From the NCBI RefSeq assembly GCF_009725165.1, contig NZ_WNZW01000002.1, forward strand, positions 1 to 64,000: a stretch of 64,000 nucleotides of DNA, given 5' to 3'. Position numbers and translations under genes: made by a program. The notes below the pieces were generated by a model. It saw nothing but the letters and a program-made list of their open reading frames with translations. It searched no databases and had not been told where the DNA came from. Positions 8,973 through 17,370 of the stretch are shown piece after piece (the first letter of the stretch is position 1; each line of letters starts with the position of its first letter). The stretch is from Paenibacillus woosongensis. Lineage in GTDB: Bacteria; Bacillota; Bacilli; Paenibacillales; Paenibacillaceae.

Positions 8973-10475
8973 TCACAAGCCTAAATACTCTTTAATCCCG
9001 GCTACAATGCCTGCTGCAATTCTATCCTGTACGGCTGGATCTTTCAACACCGCGTCATCCTGGGGGTTGCTGAGAAAGCCTGCCTCCAGGAGTATCGCCG
9101 GCATCGTCGTCTCGCGCGTCACTTTCAAATTCTGGTGCTTCACCTTGCGGTCGTTCAACCCTGTTGCTTCGATCATGTATTTATGTACCGTATCCGCAAG
9201 AGGAATGCTGACGTCCCGGGTATACAGCGTCTCGGTTCCAGTGGCTGTTGCAGAACCGCTATTGGCATGAATCGAAATAAAAATGTCAGCTTGCAAATCG
9301 TTTGCAATTTGTACCCTTTCGTCCAGCGTCGGATATGTATCGTCGCTTCGCGTCAGCACCGTAATAATCTCCGTTTCCTGCTGAAGCAGCTCATTCACTC
9401 GCAGCGCGATCGCCAAATTGAAATCCTTCTCCCGTCCCCCCGTTACGCTTGGGGCTCCCGGATCCTTCCCGCCATGTCCAGCATCAATGACAACAAGTCT
9501 TTTGCCGTCCGGCCTTGCTGGAATTACAGGAATGACAGGAGGAGTCGCGGCCTCCAAGGTCAGATCGACAAAGAGTGATCCGTTCTCGTTTGTAACAGCA
9601 AATTCCCTGCTCTCGTTCAAGTCGATAACGATTCTAATCGTAGATGGATCATTGCTGAATAAGGCATAGCGAATTTTCGCCACTTCCGGGTAACCCTCGA
9701 CTGCCAATTGTCCTTGGCTTGTCGCGTCCAGTGGCAGCGCATCCATGAATTCGTCGGCAAATTTAGCGTTCGGAATGTCAATCACAATCCGTTCCGGATC
9801 TGTCATCTTGAATACGTTCGGCGCTACCGGACGATCGGCTGAGATCATAAGGCGGTTCTCGGTGAAGCTTAAGCTGCTGATCGCCGAGAGATCTCCTTCA
9901 CTATGATCATTGTCCGCCTGTGAACCGGCATTGCCGCCTCCCGGATTATCCGGCTGCTTTACCGGCTGCTGTGGAACAGCTTCCCCTTCGCCGGCTGGAG
10001 GTGTACTGGCCCCTCCACTGACAACGCCACCGCCAGAACCGCCGCTTTCACTGTACAGATGCGCTGATTTTGTTTCGTTATCCCAGCTGACCTTCAGCCC
10101 CATCTGTTCACCGACAAAACGCAGCGGAACAAGAGTCGTGTTATCCTGCAGCAGCGGTGGAGCGGACAAGTCAACCTCGCTGCCGTCCACAACAGCCTTA
10201 GGGTTGTCTATAAAAAGCTGCAGCAGCCGTTCGTCCTGCTTAATCGTAACCGTCTCCGTCTGCTTCTCCCATCCAACCTCATAACCGAGTCCTTCTGAAA
10301 TGATACGAATGGGAACCATAACGCTGCCATTAACCAGACCTGCTTGTGCAGCACCTGGCTGCTCCAGCTCCTGGCCGTCCAAATAAATTGAATGACCGGC
10401 GGCAGATGCCCCCCCAATGCCCGGCAAAGCCCACAGCATTACAACCAGCATCAACAGAAAACCTAACTTCTTCAT
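8973..10475 (-). CDS. N-acetylmuramoyl-L-alanine amidase (AMIN + Amidase_3), copy 2
   Basis: A 500-residue paralogue of the amidase at 6707 with the same architecture: signal peptide, stalk domain (PIRIISEGLGYEVGWEKQTE; LVPLRFVGEQMGLKVSWDN), a Pro/Gly-rich linker longer than in copy 1, AMIN domain and Amidase_3 with DAGHGGKDPGAPS, SIHANSGSATATG and LLEAGFLSN. The catalytic His and Glu residues are intact. ATG at 10475 follows AGGGGATACG; a TTG five codons upstream is less likely. A TATAAT element at 10517-10522 suggests its own promoter. It probably acts in peptidoglycan turnover at the cell surface or in the spore-forming cell. Confidence 0.95.
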   Translation of the reverse strand: MKKLGFLLMLVVMLWALPGIGGASAAGHSIYLDGQELEQPGAAQAGLVNGSVMVPIRIISEGLGYEVGWEKQTETVTIKQDERLLQLFIDNPKAVVDGSEVDLSAPPLLQDNTTLVPLRFVGEQMGLKVSWDNETKSAHLYSESGGSGGGVVSGGASTPPAGEGEAVPQQPVKQPDNPGGGNAGSQADNDHSEGDLSAISSLSFTENRLMISADRPVAPNVFKMTDPERIVIDIPNAKFADEFMDALPLDATSQGQLAVEGYPEVAKIRYALFSNDPSTIRIVIDLNESREFAVTNENGSLFVDLTLEAATPPVIPVIPARPDGKRLVVIDAGHGGKDPGAPSVTGGREKDFNLAIALRVNELLQQETEIITVLTRSDDTYPTLDERVQIANDLQADIFISIHANSGSATATGTETLYTRDVSIPLADTVHKYMIEATGLNDRKVKHQNLKVTRETTMPAILLEAGFLSNPQDDAVLKDPAVQDRIAAGIVAGIKEYLGL

Positions 10476-10516
10476 CGTATCCCCTACCAATCCCTTTTCC
10501 GCCCACCGGCTGTAAT

Positions 10517-10522
10517 ATTATA
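10517..10522 (-). promoter_or_regulatory. Probable -10 element for amidase copy 2
   Basis: TATAAT on the minus strand, preceded by TGG, lies about 42 nt upstream of the amidase ATG. No strong -35 is seen at 17 nt (TTTTGG), so this may be an extended -10-like or regulated promoter. Confidence 0.5.
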
Positions 10523-10677
10523 CCAGGTTCAAACGACACCAAAATATGACATGCTCATACACGATCCCATGTCACCTTCTAATTAACCCCATACTATCAG
10601 AAAATTCGTCCAGATCATAGACTTTAATGCAAGATTCGCGAAAGAGATTCATATATTTGTAGTATGTTTCATAGACA

Positions 10678-10723
10678 AAAATAGACAGTCCCCCGAACTA
10701 CTCATGTAGATCGGGGGACTGTC
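10678..10723 (-). terminator. Terminator after leuD
   Basis: Perfect 13-bp arms (10684-10696 and 10711-10723: GACAGTCCCCCGA and its complement) are followed on the minus strand by TATTTTTG. It lies just downstream of the leuD stop. Confidence 0.9.
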
Positions 10724-10741
10724 TTTAATGCTGTATTGGCA

Positions 10742-11344
10742 TTATGCGATCGAGTTGCTTGCTCTCTTCGCTTCATAAGCTGAGATGAGATGCTCATGCT
10801 GAAGTGTAAGTCCGATATCGTCCAGACCTTGCAGCAGGAACTGGCGGCGGTGCTCATCCAGATCAAACGAAATATTCAGGCCGTATTGATCCGTAATCGT
10901 TTTGTTCTCCAAATCAACCGTCAGTTGATAACCCTCATGCGCAGCAGTGCGCTGGAACAGGTCTTCAACCTGTTCTTCGGAGAGCTTGATCGGCAGAATG
11001 CCGTTTTTGAAACAGTTGTTATAGAAAATATCCGCAAAAGACGGAGCGATGACACAGCGGAAGCCGTAATCCAGAATCGCCCATGGCGCGTGCTCACGGG
11101 AGGATCCACAGCCGAAATTGACTCGCGAGATCAGAATTGATGCACCTTCATAGCGAGGCTTATTCAATTCAAATTCCGGATTTACATTACCTTCCGTGTC
11201 AAAACGCCATTCATAGAACAAAAATTGTCCAAATCCAGTGCGCTCAATCCGCTTCAAAAATTGTTTAGGAATAATCGCGTCCGTATCTACGTTTACGCGG
11301 TCCACCGGACCGACGATGCCTGTAAGTTTGTTAAAAGCTTCCAT
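10742..11344 (-). CDS. leuD: 3-isopropylmalate dehydratase small subunit
   Basis: The small (swivel-domain) subunit of isopropylmalate isomerase, which converts 2- to 3-isopropylmalate in leucine synthesis. At 200 residues it matches the family. Visible motifs are [14 protein letters not shown] near the start, and [19 protein letters not shown], which holds the substrate-binding Ser/Arg residues. RBS AGGGGAG precedes the ATG. It follows leuC by 27 nt and ends the two-gene operon. The other leucine genes (leuA, leuB) are not in the window. Confidence 0.97.
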   Translation of the reverse strand: MEAFNKLTGIVGPVDRVNVDTDAIIPKQFLKRIERTGFGQFLFYEWRFDTEGNVNPEFELNKPRYEGASILISRVNFGCGSSREHAPWAILDYGFRCVIAPSFADIFYNNCFKNGILPIKLSEEQVEDLFQRTAAHEGYQLTVDLENKTITDQYGLNISFDLDEHRRQFLLQGLDDIGLTLQHEHLISAYEAKRASNSIA

Positions 11345-11371
11345 GATTAGTTCTCCCCTCTTTCGCCTTCG

Positions 11372-12799
11372 TTAGCTAACGACTTCGCTTTTCACATTCC
11401 ATTCGCGGACATCCACGAAGCGGCCTTTAATCGCTGCCGCCGCCGCCATTGCCGGAGAAACGAGATGCGTTCTTCCGCCGCGGCCTTGACGTCCTTCGAA
11501 GTTCCGGTTGGAGGTGGAAGCACAGCGTTGGCCCGGATCCAGAACGTCGGGATTCATGGCAAGACACATACTGCAGCCCGCATCGCGCCATTCAAAGCCT
11601 GCCTCAATAAATACTTTGTCCAGGCCTTCTTTCTCTGCCTGCAGCTTCACGCGGCCTGAACCAGGAACGACGATTGCCGTTACTTTGTCAGATACTTTGT
11701 AGCCTCGTGCGATTTGTGCTGCAGCGCGGAGATCCTCAATACGCCCATTCGTACATGAGCCGATAAATACATAGTCGATTTCGATGTCAGTCATCGGCGT
11801 GCCCGGTGTAAGGCCCATATATTCAAGTGCTTTCTCGGCAGCCTTACGTTCGTTTTCCGATGCAAAGTCATTCGGGTTCGGTACAGTTGCGTTGATATTC
11901 GTTCCCATACCTGGGCTCGTGCCCCACGTCACTTGCGGAATCAATGCGTCAACGTCAAATTCCACGACACGGTCATACTCCGCGCCCTCATCTGTAGTAA
12001 GCTTCTTCCACTCCGCTACAGCGCGATCAAAGGCTTCACCTTGCGGTACATGCTCGCGGCCGCGCAGATATTCGAAAGTCGTCTCATCCGGAGCAATCAA
12101 TCCTGCTCTGGCTCCAGCTTCAATGGACATATTACATACGGTCATTCTTTCTTCCATCGTTAGCTCGCGGATTGCCTCACCGGTGTATTCGATAACGTAA
12201 CCAGTTGCAAAATCCGTTCCATATTGGGCAATAACGCCCAAAATCATATCTTTAGCAGTAACGCCAGGTTTGCGTTTTCCGACAAAACGTACCTCCAGCG
12301 TCTTCGCCTTGGCTTGCTGCAAGCACTGCGTAGCCATAACGTGCTCTACTTCACTCGTGCCGATACCGAATGCCAGCGCGCCGAATGCTCCATGCGTAGA
12401 AGTATGGCTGTCCCCGCAGACGATCGTTTTACCTGGGTGAGTCAAGCCTAGCTCTGGCCCCATAACGTGTACAACGCCCTGATCGATCGTATCCAGATCA
12501 TAAAGCGTTACGCCGAAATCGCGGCAGTTCTTCGTAAGCGTATCGATCTGCTGCTTGGAAATCGGGTCTTTAATGTTGAAACGGTCTTTCGTCGGAACGT
12601 TGTGGTCCATCGTCGCAAAAGTCAGCTCCGGACGACGTACCTTGCGCCCGCTGAGGCGCAGTCCCTCAAATGCCTGCGGAGAGGTTACCTCATGCACCAA
12701 ATGCAAATCGATATAAATGATGCTTGGTTTTCCTTCTTCCGCATAAATCACGTGATTGTTCCAAATTTTCTCATACATTGTCTTTTTAGCATTACTCAT
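11372..12799 (-). CDS. leuC: 3-isopropylmalate dehydratase large subunit
   Basis: The aconitase-like catalytic subunit carrying the [4Fe-4S] cluster. Cluster ligands are visible in [13 protein letters not shown] and [23 protein letters not shown] is a further signature. The frame runs upstream to 12853, but ATG at 12799 is chosen because GGGGTG lies 6 nt ahead and the protein begins [13 protein letters not shown] as expected, giving 475 residues. Its promoter (12890-12919) has a LysR-type box upstream. I saw no T-box, although one controls ilv-leu in B. subtilis, so control here seems to differ. Confidence 0.97.
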   Translation of the reverse strand: MSNAKKTMYEKIWNNHVIYAEEGKPSIIYIDLHLVHEVTSPQAFEGLRLSGRKVRRPELTFATMDHNVPTKDRFNIKDPISKQQIDTLTKNCRDFGVTLYDLDTIDQGVVHVMGPELGLTHPGKTIVCGDSHTSTHGAFGALAFGIGTSEVEHVMATQCLQQAKAKTLEVRFVGKRKPGVTAKDMILGVIAQYGTDFATGYVIEYTGEAIRELTMEERMTVCNMSIEAGARAGLIAPDETTFEYLRGREHVPQGEAFDRAVAEWKKLTTDEGAEYDRVVEFDVDALIPQVTWGTSPGMGTNINATVPNPNDFASENERKAAEKALEYMGLTPGTPMTDIEIDYVFIGSCTNGRIEDLRAAAQIARGYKVSDKVTAIVVPGSGRVKLQAEKEGLDKVFIEAGFEWRDAGCSMCLAMNPDVLDPGQRCASTSNRNFEGRQGRGGRTHLVSPAMAAAAAIKGRFVDVREWNVKSEVVS

Positions 12800-12889
12800 C
12801 GTATTCACCCCACTGAAGGATTCGAACATGTAACGAAGCAATAGAGAGAACATAAACTTGCCTTAGTCCACGCTTCGTATGTTGTCATT

Positions 12890-12919
12890 AATATATCATC
12901 TCTCTATTGATTGTTCCAA
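12890..12919 (-). promoter_or_regulatory. Sigma-A type promoter for leuCD
   Basis: On the minus strand, TTGGAA (12919-12914) and TATATT (12895-12890) are separated by 18 nt. The expected start is near 12883, giving a leader of about 84 nt before the leuC ATG. Confidence 0.65.
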
Positions 12920-12929
12920 GATATAATTT

Positions 12930-12957
12930 CTATAATAGTTATAGGATTTGACTATAA
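12930..12957. promoter_or_regulatory. Candidate LysR-type operator upstream of leuC
   Basis: ATAG-N7-CTAT (12941-12955, extended to TTATAG/CTATAA at 12939-12957) fits the T-N11-A rule of LysR regulators and is centred about 65 bp upstream of the expected start, the usual recognition position. An overlapping CTATAA-TAG-TTATAG dyad (12930-12944) lies promoter-proximal. The neighbouring LysR gene is the natural candidate regulator; this is inference. Confidence 0.55.
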
Positions 12958-12986
12958 AGGAGGGATGGTAGTTAATTGCCCCGACT

Positions 12987-13037
12987 AAAAAGAGACCATC
13001 ACGCATCTAGCCGGCAGGCTATGCCGTGAAAGCCTCT
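12987..13037 (-). terminator. Terminator after signal peptidase gene
   Basis: A long hairpin reads AGAGGCTTTCACG with CGTGATGGTCTCT (one mismatch, two wobbles) enclosing GCAT-AGCC/GGCT-ATGC, followed by TTTTTAG on the minus strand. Confidence 0.85.
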
Positions 13038-13074
13038 TCTTTCGCCGTGTCGCATAACACCGCGGCATCCCTTG

Positions 13075-13632
13075 TTATTTATTGAAGCCTTCGATTCCCA
13101 TGATATGGTCAAGCGGTACAGGCCCGATCATCCGGCTGTCTTTGCTGTTGTTGCGGTTGTCACCCATCACAAAGATATGGTCCTCGGGTACTTCCCATAC
13201 CTGGCTTTGCTCCGCATACATTTGCTCTTTGATGTAAGGCTCCTCCAGTTGGATTCCGTTTCTGAACACTTGTCCGTCTTTAATCTCGATTACGTCGCCT
13301 GGCAGGCCGATCACACGCTTAACGTAAAAGAAGTCCTCCTTCTTGTTGCCTGACAAAATACGGATTAGCGGATGCTCGTTTACGCTGTCCCAAAAAGTTC
13401 GGTCGCGGTCAATGCGGCTGTCGATGATGACGATATCTTCATATTTCGGCAGCTTCTCCAGCGCGTGCGCTATTTTCCAGGCATAGATCCGCTGTTTGTC
13501 GTCCAGCGTAGGCTCCATGGAATGACCGTTCACCTTATATGGCTGAATAACAAATATGCCGATGAACATGCTGATAATAAAGCCGATGATTATAGACAGG
13601 CCCCAGCCCTGAACCTCTTTCCATATTTTCAT
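13075..13632 (-). CDS. lepB: Type I signal peptidase
   Basis: A membrane-bound Ser/Lys peptidase that removes signal peptides from exported proteins. There is one N-terminal membrane segment (about residues 9-30), then the catalytic Ser in GHSMEPTL, the catalytic Lys in YVKRVIGLPGD and the conserved GDNRNNSKDSR box. The frame starts at ATG 13650, but GGAGG lies between it and the next ATG at 13632, so the latter (MKIWKEVQGW, 185 residues) is chosen. Size and the single membrane span match the short Sip proteases of Firmicutes, which usually have several copies per genome. Confidence 0.95.
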   Translation of the reverse strand: MKIWKEVQGWGLSIIIGFIISMFIGIFVIQPYKVNGHSMEPTLDDKQRIYAWKIAHALEKLPKYEDIVIIDSRIDRDRTFWDSVNEHPLIRILSGNKKEDFFYVKRVIGLPGDVIEIKDGQVFRNGIQLEEPYIKEQMYAEQSQVWEVPEDHIFVMGDNRNNSKDSRMIGPVPLDHIMGIEGFNK

Positions 13633-13764
13633 AGAAACGGCAACCTCCATTTACCAAATCATTTATAATAATTATACAACCAACTCGCCTAATAATAAAA
13701 TTTTAGAGCAGAATACCTGCTTGAAAGCATTAATAAGTCCTATATTTTATTTAAAAATGATAGG

Positions 13765-13776
13765 CTATACTTATAG
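13765..13776. promoter_or_regulatory. Candidate autoregulatory LysR site
   Basis: The dyad CTATA-CT-TATAG, preceded by GATAG, lies about 60 nt upstream of the LysR ATG and overlaps a TATACT that could be its -10 element. It resembles the CTATAA/TTATAG dyads ahead of leuC, suggesting the same protein binds both. Confidence 0.4.
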
Positions 13777-13834
13777 AATGCTAATCACAGTCACGTACTG
13801 AATCGCTACACCAATTCAAGAAAAAGGTGATCTC

Positions 13835-14755
13835 ATGGAATTAAGGCAGCTCCTTTATACTTTGAAGATTGCTGAGGAGCGCAACTTCTCCAGAGCGGCC
13901 GACAAGCTCCATATCGCTCAGCCGTCGCTCAGCCAGCAATTGTCCAAGCTTGAACAGGAGCTGGGCGTCAAATTGTTCCAGCGAAATACGAGCACCGTCG
14001 AGCTTACGCATGCCGGAGCCAGCTTCATCAAGCATGCCCGCAAAATTATGGATGCCGTGGAGCAGCTTCGCCAGGAGATGGACGACATTTCCCAGCTGCG
14101 CGCCGGGCGAGTAGTCATCGGGAGCATGCCGATAACTGGCTCGCATTTGCTGCCCTATGTTCTGCCGGCGTTTAAAGAAGCCTATCCCGATATACAGGTT
14201 ACTCTGCTTGAAGATACATCCTTGAACCTGGAGAAGCTCACGGCAGGCGGCGGCACGGATCTCAGTCTGCTCTCCCTGCCGCTGCAGGAGCCTTCTTTAA
14301 CCTACGAGACGATCGGCGAGGAGAAAATCGATCTGGCCATCCCCCCGAACCACTACCTCGCCGACCCCGGCAATCGGCCCCCGGGCGGAGTAGCTCTGGA
14401 GCAATTGTCCGGCGAATCCTTCATCGTCCTAAAGAAGGGCCAAGGCTTCCGCAAAATCATGATTGATTTATGCCGATCTGCAGGATTTGACCCCGATATC
14501 GTGTTCGAGAGCAATAACATTGAGACCGTCCAATCCCTCGTTGCCGCAGGAATGGGCATTACCCTTGTACCGCGCTTTATTGCCCGGGCCAAGCGCAGCG
14601 AGCTGATTCCGGTGTATGTCCCGCTGGCGGAGCCGGTTCCAAGCCGCACGCTCGTAATTGCATATCGGAAAGGACGCTATCTGTCCAAGGCAGCCGAAGC
14701 TTTTATCGACACGTTCCGGACAACTATTGAGACGCGAATGAAGGAAGAGCCATAA
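13835..14755 (+). CDS. LysR-family transcriptional regulator
   Basis: A 306-residue LysR regulator. The N-terminal winged helix-turn-helix (residues 1-60: NFSRAADKLHIAQPSLSQQ, then LEQELGVKLFQR) is followed by the linker helix and a periplasmic-binding-like effector domain (about 90-295). RBS AAGGTGATCTC precedes the ATG. It is divergent from lepB and leuCD and followed by a strong bidirectional terminator, so it is monocistronic. The effector cannot be read from the sequence. Matching dyads before this gene and before leuC suggest it controls leuCD and itself. Confidence 0.93.
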   Translation: MELRQLLYTLKIAEERNFSRAADKLHIAQPSLSQQLSKLEQELGVKLFQRNTSTVELTHAGASFIKHARKIMDAVEQLRQEMDDISQLRAGRVVIGSMPITGSHLLPYVLPAFKEAYPDIQVTLLEDTSLNLEKLTAGGGTDLSLLSLPLQEPSLTYETIGEEKIDLAIPPNHYLADPGNRPPGGVALEQLSGESFIVLKKGQGFRKIMIDLCRSAGFDPDIVFESNNIETVQSLVAAGMGITLVPRFIARAKRSELIPVYVPLAEPVPSRTLVIAYRKGRYLSKAAEAFIDTFRTTIETRMKEEP

Positions 14756-14760
14756 CTGCA

Positions 14761-14800
14761 AAAAGGGCTGTCCCTTAAGCTTAAGGGACAGCCTTTTTTT
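14761..14800. terminator. Bidirectional terminator between lysR-type gene and mtnU
   Basis: Perfect arms GGCTGTCCCTTAA and TTAAGGGACAGCC surround GC, with an A-run on the left and T7 on the right. It serves both convergent genes. Confidence 0.95.
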
Positions 14801-14812
14801 GCGCTTAGGATA

Positions 14813-15628
14813 TTAAGGTGTTACATTATACAGGCTTGGACGCCGGTCCTCGAACACCGGAATCCTGGAACGAACCTCATCGACCAAAGACAGATCAATC
14901 CGCCCGGCAATAATGCCTTCCTCTTCTCCTCCCTCGGCGATGACTTCCCCCCACGGATCGATAATCATCGAATGGCCGAAGAAGTTATCTTTCCCGCTTA
15001 GTCCGGTGCGATTGCAGGCTATAACGTACATTTGATTCTCGATCGCCCTGGCCATCAGCAGTGTCCGCCAATGATGCAAACGGGGATGCGGCCATGCCGC
15101 CGGCACGAACAAGACCTTGGCCCCTGTCAGCGCAAGCGTGCGCATAAGCTCGGGGAAGCGGATATCATAGCAGATGGAAGCTCCCGAGGTTTGTCCGTCC
15201 AAGTCAAAGGTCACTGCGGACTCCCCTGGCGCCAAGTGCTTCTCCTCCTGCATGAGCCGGAACAGATGCATTTTGGAATACGCCGCTACCTCTTCACCAC
15301 TCACGTCATAAATCCGCATCGTATTGTACACGTCTCCCCCGCGCTTCTCCGCAATCGAGCCGGCTACAATGCAAACCGCATTACGCCGTGCGAAGCCGGA
15401 GATCCACTCCCGGGTCTCGCGCCCGTCCACGTCCGCCAATTCATGGATTTGCTCCAGCGCGTAGCCCGTGTTCCACATTTCCGGCAATACGATGACGTCC
15501 GGCTTGACGGCCTGGCTGACCGCCTTCTCCATCCAGCTTTCTACGATTTCGCGGTTTTCCGCGGGTCTGCCCATACGAATATCGCATTGGATCATGGCGA
15601 TGTTCCATGATGTTTGCTGCTGAGTCAT
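14813..15628 (-). CDS. mtnU: Nitrilase-family amidohydrolase, MtnU-type
   Basis: A carbon-nitrogen hydrolase of 271 residues with the Glu-Lys-Cys triad visible in LPEMWNTGY, YSKMHLF and SICYDIRFPE. In B. subtilis ykrU/mtnU lies next to the methionine-salvage transaminase and is thought to act as an omega-amidase on the alpha-keto amide that arises when glutamine is the amino donor. Here it is divergent from mtnE by about 180 bp, which supports the same assignment. ATG follows GAGAGGAGATTCGGC. The family is certain; the substrate is inferred from context. Confidence 0.88.
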   Translation of the reverse strand: MTQQQTSWNIAMIQCDIRMGRPAENREIVESWMEKAVSQAVKPDVIVLPEMWNTGYALEQIHELADVDGRETREWISGFARRNAVCIVAGSIAEKRGGDVYNTMRIYDVSGEEVAAYSKMHLFRLMQEEKHLAPGESAVTFDLDGQTSGASICYDIRFPELMRTLALTGAKVLFVPAAWPHPRLHHWRTLLMARAIENQMYVIACNRTGLSGKDNFFGHSMIIDPWGEVIAEGGEEEGIIAGRIDLSLVDEVRSRIPVFEDRRPSLYNVTP

Positions 15629-15808
15629 GCCGAATCTCCTCTCATCCGTTTAATTCATTTTGAGTACCATCATAAGCGCCCATCCTTAACCATGCAAGTA
15701 CTGTTTTGATTCAACTGCAAGCAAACGGATAAGCAATCCATTCTATACAGATTGGATAAATCATGTTAAATTATCAATATTGCTATTTTATAGACCGGAG
15801 TGTTGAAC

Positions 15809-17014
15809 ATGAGCCAACAAAATCGATCACAGGGAGACTCCCTTTTTCCTATTCAGGCCGCTGACGTCATGGATAAGCTGCCGAAGCAGTTTTTTGCTTC
15901 GCTTGTCCAAAGCGTAAACCGGGAAATTTCACAGGGACATGATGTGATTAATCTCGGTCAGGGCAACCCCGATCGCCCTACGCCCGAGCATATCGTTAGA
16001 GCCGCGCAGCAAGCCGTGGCCAATCCGCAGTACCATAAATATTCCCCGTTCCAGGGCTACAGCTTCCTCAAAGAAGCCGTCTGCCAGCGCTATCGTGAAG
16101 ACTACGGTGTTACGCTGGATCCGGAGAAAGAGGTTGCCATTCTGTTCGGCGGCAAGACCGGGCTTGTCCAGATCGTCCAGATTCTGCTTAATCCTGGCGA
16201 CCTGTGCCTGGTTCCCGATCCGGGATATCCCGATTACTGGTCGGGTGCTGCTCTCGCCGGAGCCGAAATGTCCTTCATGCCGCTGAGAGAGGACAACGCC
16301 TACTTGCCTGACTATGGAGGCATCTCGCCCCTTGACCGCAAGCGGGCAAAGCTGATGTTCCTGAACTATCCGAATAATCCGACCTCGGCTACGGCGCCGC
16401 TATCCTTTTATGAAGACACCGTCAGGTTTGCCGCCGAGAACCAGATCGTGGTCGCGAGCGATTTCGCCTACGGTGCCATCGGTTTTGACGGCCAGAAGCC
16501 CGTAAGCTTCCTGCAAGCGGAAGGCGCTAAGGAAGTGGGTGTGGAATACTACACCTTGTCCAAAACCTATAATATGGCCGGCTGGCGTGTCGCCTTTGCG
16601 CTTGGAAACGAAAAAATTATTTCGCTGATCAATTTGCTGCAGGATCATATATATGTGAGCTTATTCGGCGGCATTCAGGAGGCGGCCAAGGTCGCGCTAA
16701 CGGCTCCCCAGGACAACGTCGCCGAGCTTGTAGCCGTGTATCAATCCCGCCGTGACGCTCTATTCGATGAACTGGCGCAAATCGGCTGGGAAGCGCGCAA
16801 ACCGAGCGGCTCCTTCTTTTCCTGGCTGCCGGTGCCAAGTGGCTGGGATTCCGCCTCCTTCGCCCGCAAGCTGCTTACCGAGGCCAAGGTCGCCGTTGCC
16901 CCGGGGATCGGCTTCGGCCAGCATGGAGAAGGCTATGTCAGAGTCGGGCTGCTGAGCAGTGAGGACCGCCTGCGCGAGGCGGTGCAGCGAATCGGCAAGC
17001 TTGGCATGTTCTAA
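15809..17014 (+). CDS. mtnE: Methionine-salvage aminotransferase, MtnE-type
   Basis: A class I PLP-dependent aminotransferase (401 residues) that would turn 4-methylthio-2-oxobutyrate into methionine, the last step of methionine salvage. The PLP lysine is in YTLSKTYNMAGWR; LNYPNNPTSA and the C-terminal GIGFGQHGEGYVRVGL are typical of the MtnE (YkrV) group. ATG at 15809 is chosen because GGAG lies 8 nt upstream; the GTG at 15800 lies within that signal. No SAM riboswitch was seen ahead of it. It is followed at once by the proline T-box promoter. Confidence 0.9.
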   Translation: MSQQNRSQGDSLFPIQAADVMDKLPKQFFASLVQSVNREISQGHDVINLGQGNPDRPTPEHIVRAAQQAVANPQYHKYSPFQGYSFLKEAVCQRYREDYGVTLDPEKEVAILFGGKTGLVQIVQILLNPGDLCLVPDPGYPDYWSGAALAGAEMSFMPLREDNAYLPDYGGISPLDRKRAKLMFLNYPNNPTSATAPLSFYEDTVRFAAENQIVVASDFAYGAIGFDGQKPVSFLQAEGAKEVGVEYYTLSKTYNMAGWRVAFALGNEKIISLINLLQDHIYVSLFGGIQEAAKVALTAPQDNVAELVAVYQSRRDALFDELAQIGWEARKPSGSFFSWLPVPSGWDSASFARKLLTEAKVAVAPGIGFGQHGEGYVRVGLLSSEDRLREAVQRIGKLGMF

Positions 17015-17024
17015 CTGTTTTGCT

Positions 17025-17053
17025 TTGCAATGCCGCAGAACGCATGGTATTCT
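17025..17053 (+). promoter_or_regulatory. Sigma-A type promoter of the proBAC-mtnWXB operon
   Basis: TTGCAA and TATTCT are separated by 17 nt. Transcription would begin near 17060, just ahead of the T-box stem I. Confidence 0.7.
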
Positions 17054-17097
17054 ATCAATAAATCCAAATTCGTATTTTCAAATGGATATTTATAAAT

Positions 17098-17337
17098 TTG
17101 ACTAAACGTGAAGACGGGACCAGTACGATAGACCAGCGTCGTCCAGAGAGTAAATTCCTTAGGCTGTGAGAATTTACCGTTCGCCCTTTCGGAACCCTAT
17201 CCCCGAGCGGCCGGCCGAGAAGCCGGACAGCGCCCCTGTTACCGGGCTTTGAGTCGGATGAGATATTCATCAATAAAGGTGGTACCGCGGAAGTATAACT
17301 TTCGTCCTTTGCGCTGCAAGGGGCGAAGGTTTTTTTA
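17098..17337 (+). ncRNA. T-box riboswitch, proline-specific
   Basis: A leader RNA that senses uncharged tRNA. The conserved T-box sequence AGGTGGTACCGCGG is at 17277-17290, followed by a terminator hairpin (about 17299-17330) and T7. Upstream are the AG box CAGAGAG, the apical stem GTAAATTC/GAATTTAC with the GNUG-like loop GGCTGTGAGA, and the specifier region GGAACCCTATC. Both in-register choices (CCT or CCC) are proline codons, matching proB downstream. B. subtilis proBA is known to use a proline T-box. When tRNA-Pro is uncharged, read-through would raise expression of proBAC and, by overlap, mtnWXB. Confidence 0.93.
17299..17337 (+). terminator. T-box terminator hairpin
   Basis: CTTTCGTCCTTTGC pairs with GCAAGGGGCGAAGG (G-U pairs allowed), followed by TTTTTTT. 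The 5' arm can alternatively pair with the T-box sequence to form the antiterminator. Confidence 0.88.
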
Positions 17338-17370
17338 TTTTCTTCATCATTAATATTAGGAGTGATCTCC

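Larger units (their letters stand above)
10476..10741. other. Intergenic interval: amidase 2 promoter and leuD terminator
   Basis: This 266-base interval has no gene. It contains the -10 element of the amidase promoter near its left end, the leuD terminator near its right end, and AT-rich sequence between. Confidence 0.6.
17015..17370. other. Leader region of proB: promoter plus T-box
   Basis: This gene-free stretch is fully used by the promoter (17025-17053) and the T-box leader (about 17098-17337). The open frame seen on the minus strand here overlaps the structured RNA and is rejected. Confidence 0.8.

Noticed and set aside
12800..13074. A leucine T-box before leuC
   Set aside because: I looked for the GGTGGTACCGCG-type motif and stem I features; none are present in the leader.
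15629..15808. A SAM riboswitch between mtnU and mtnE
   Set aside because: The gap is only about 180 bases and has no S-box core or terminator; only a weak promoter-like sequence is seen.
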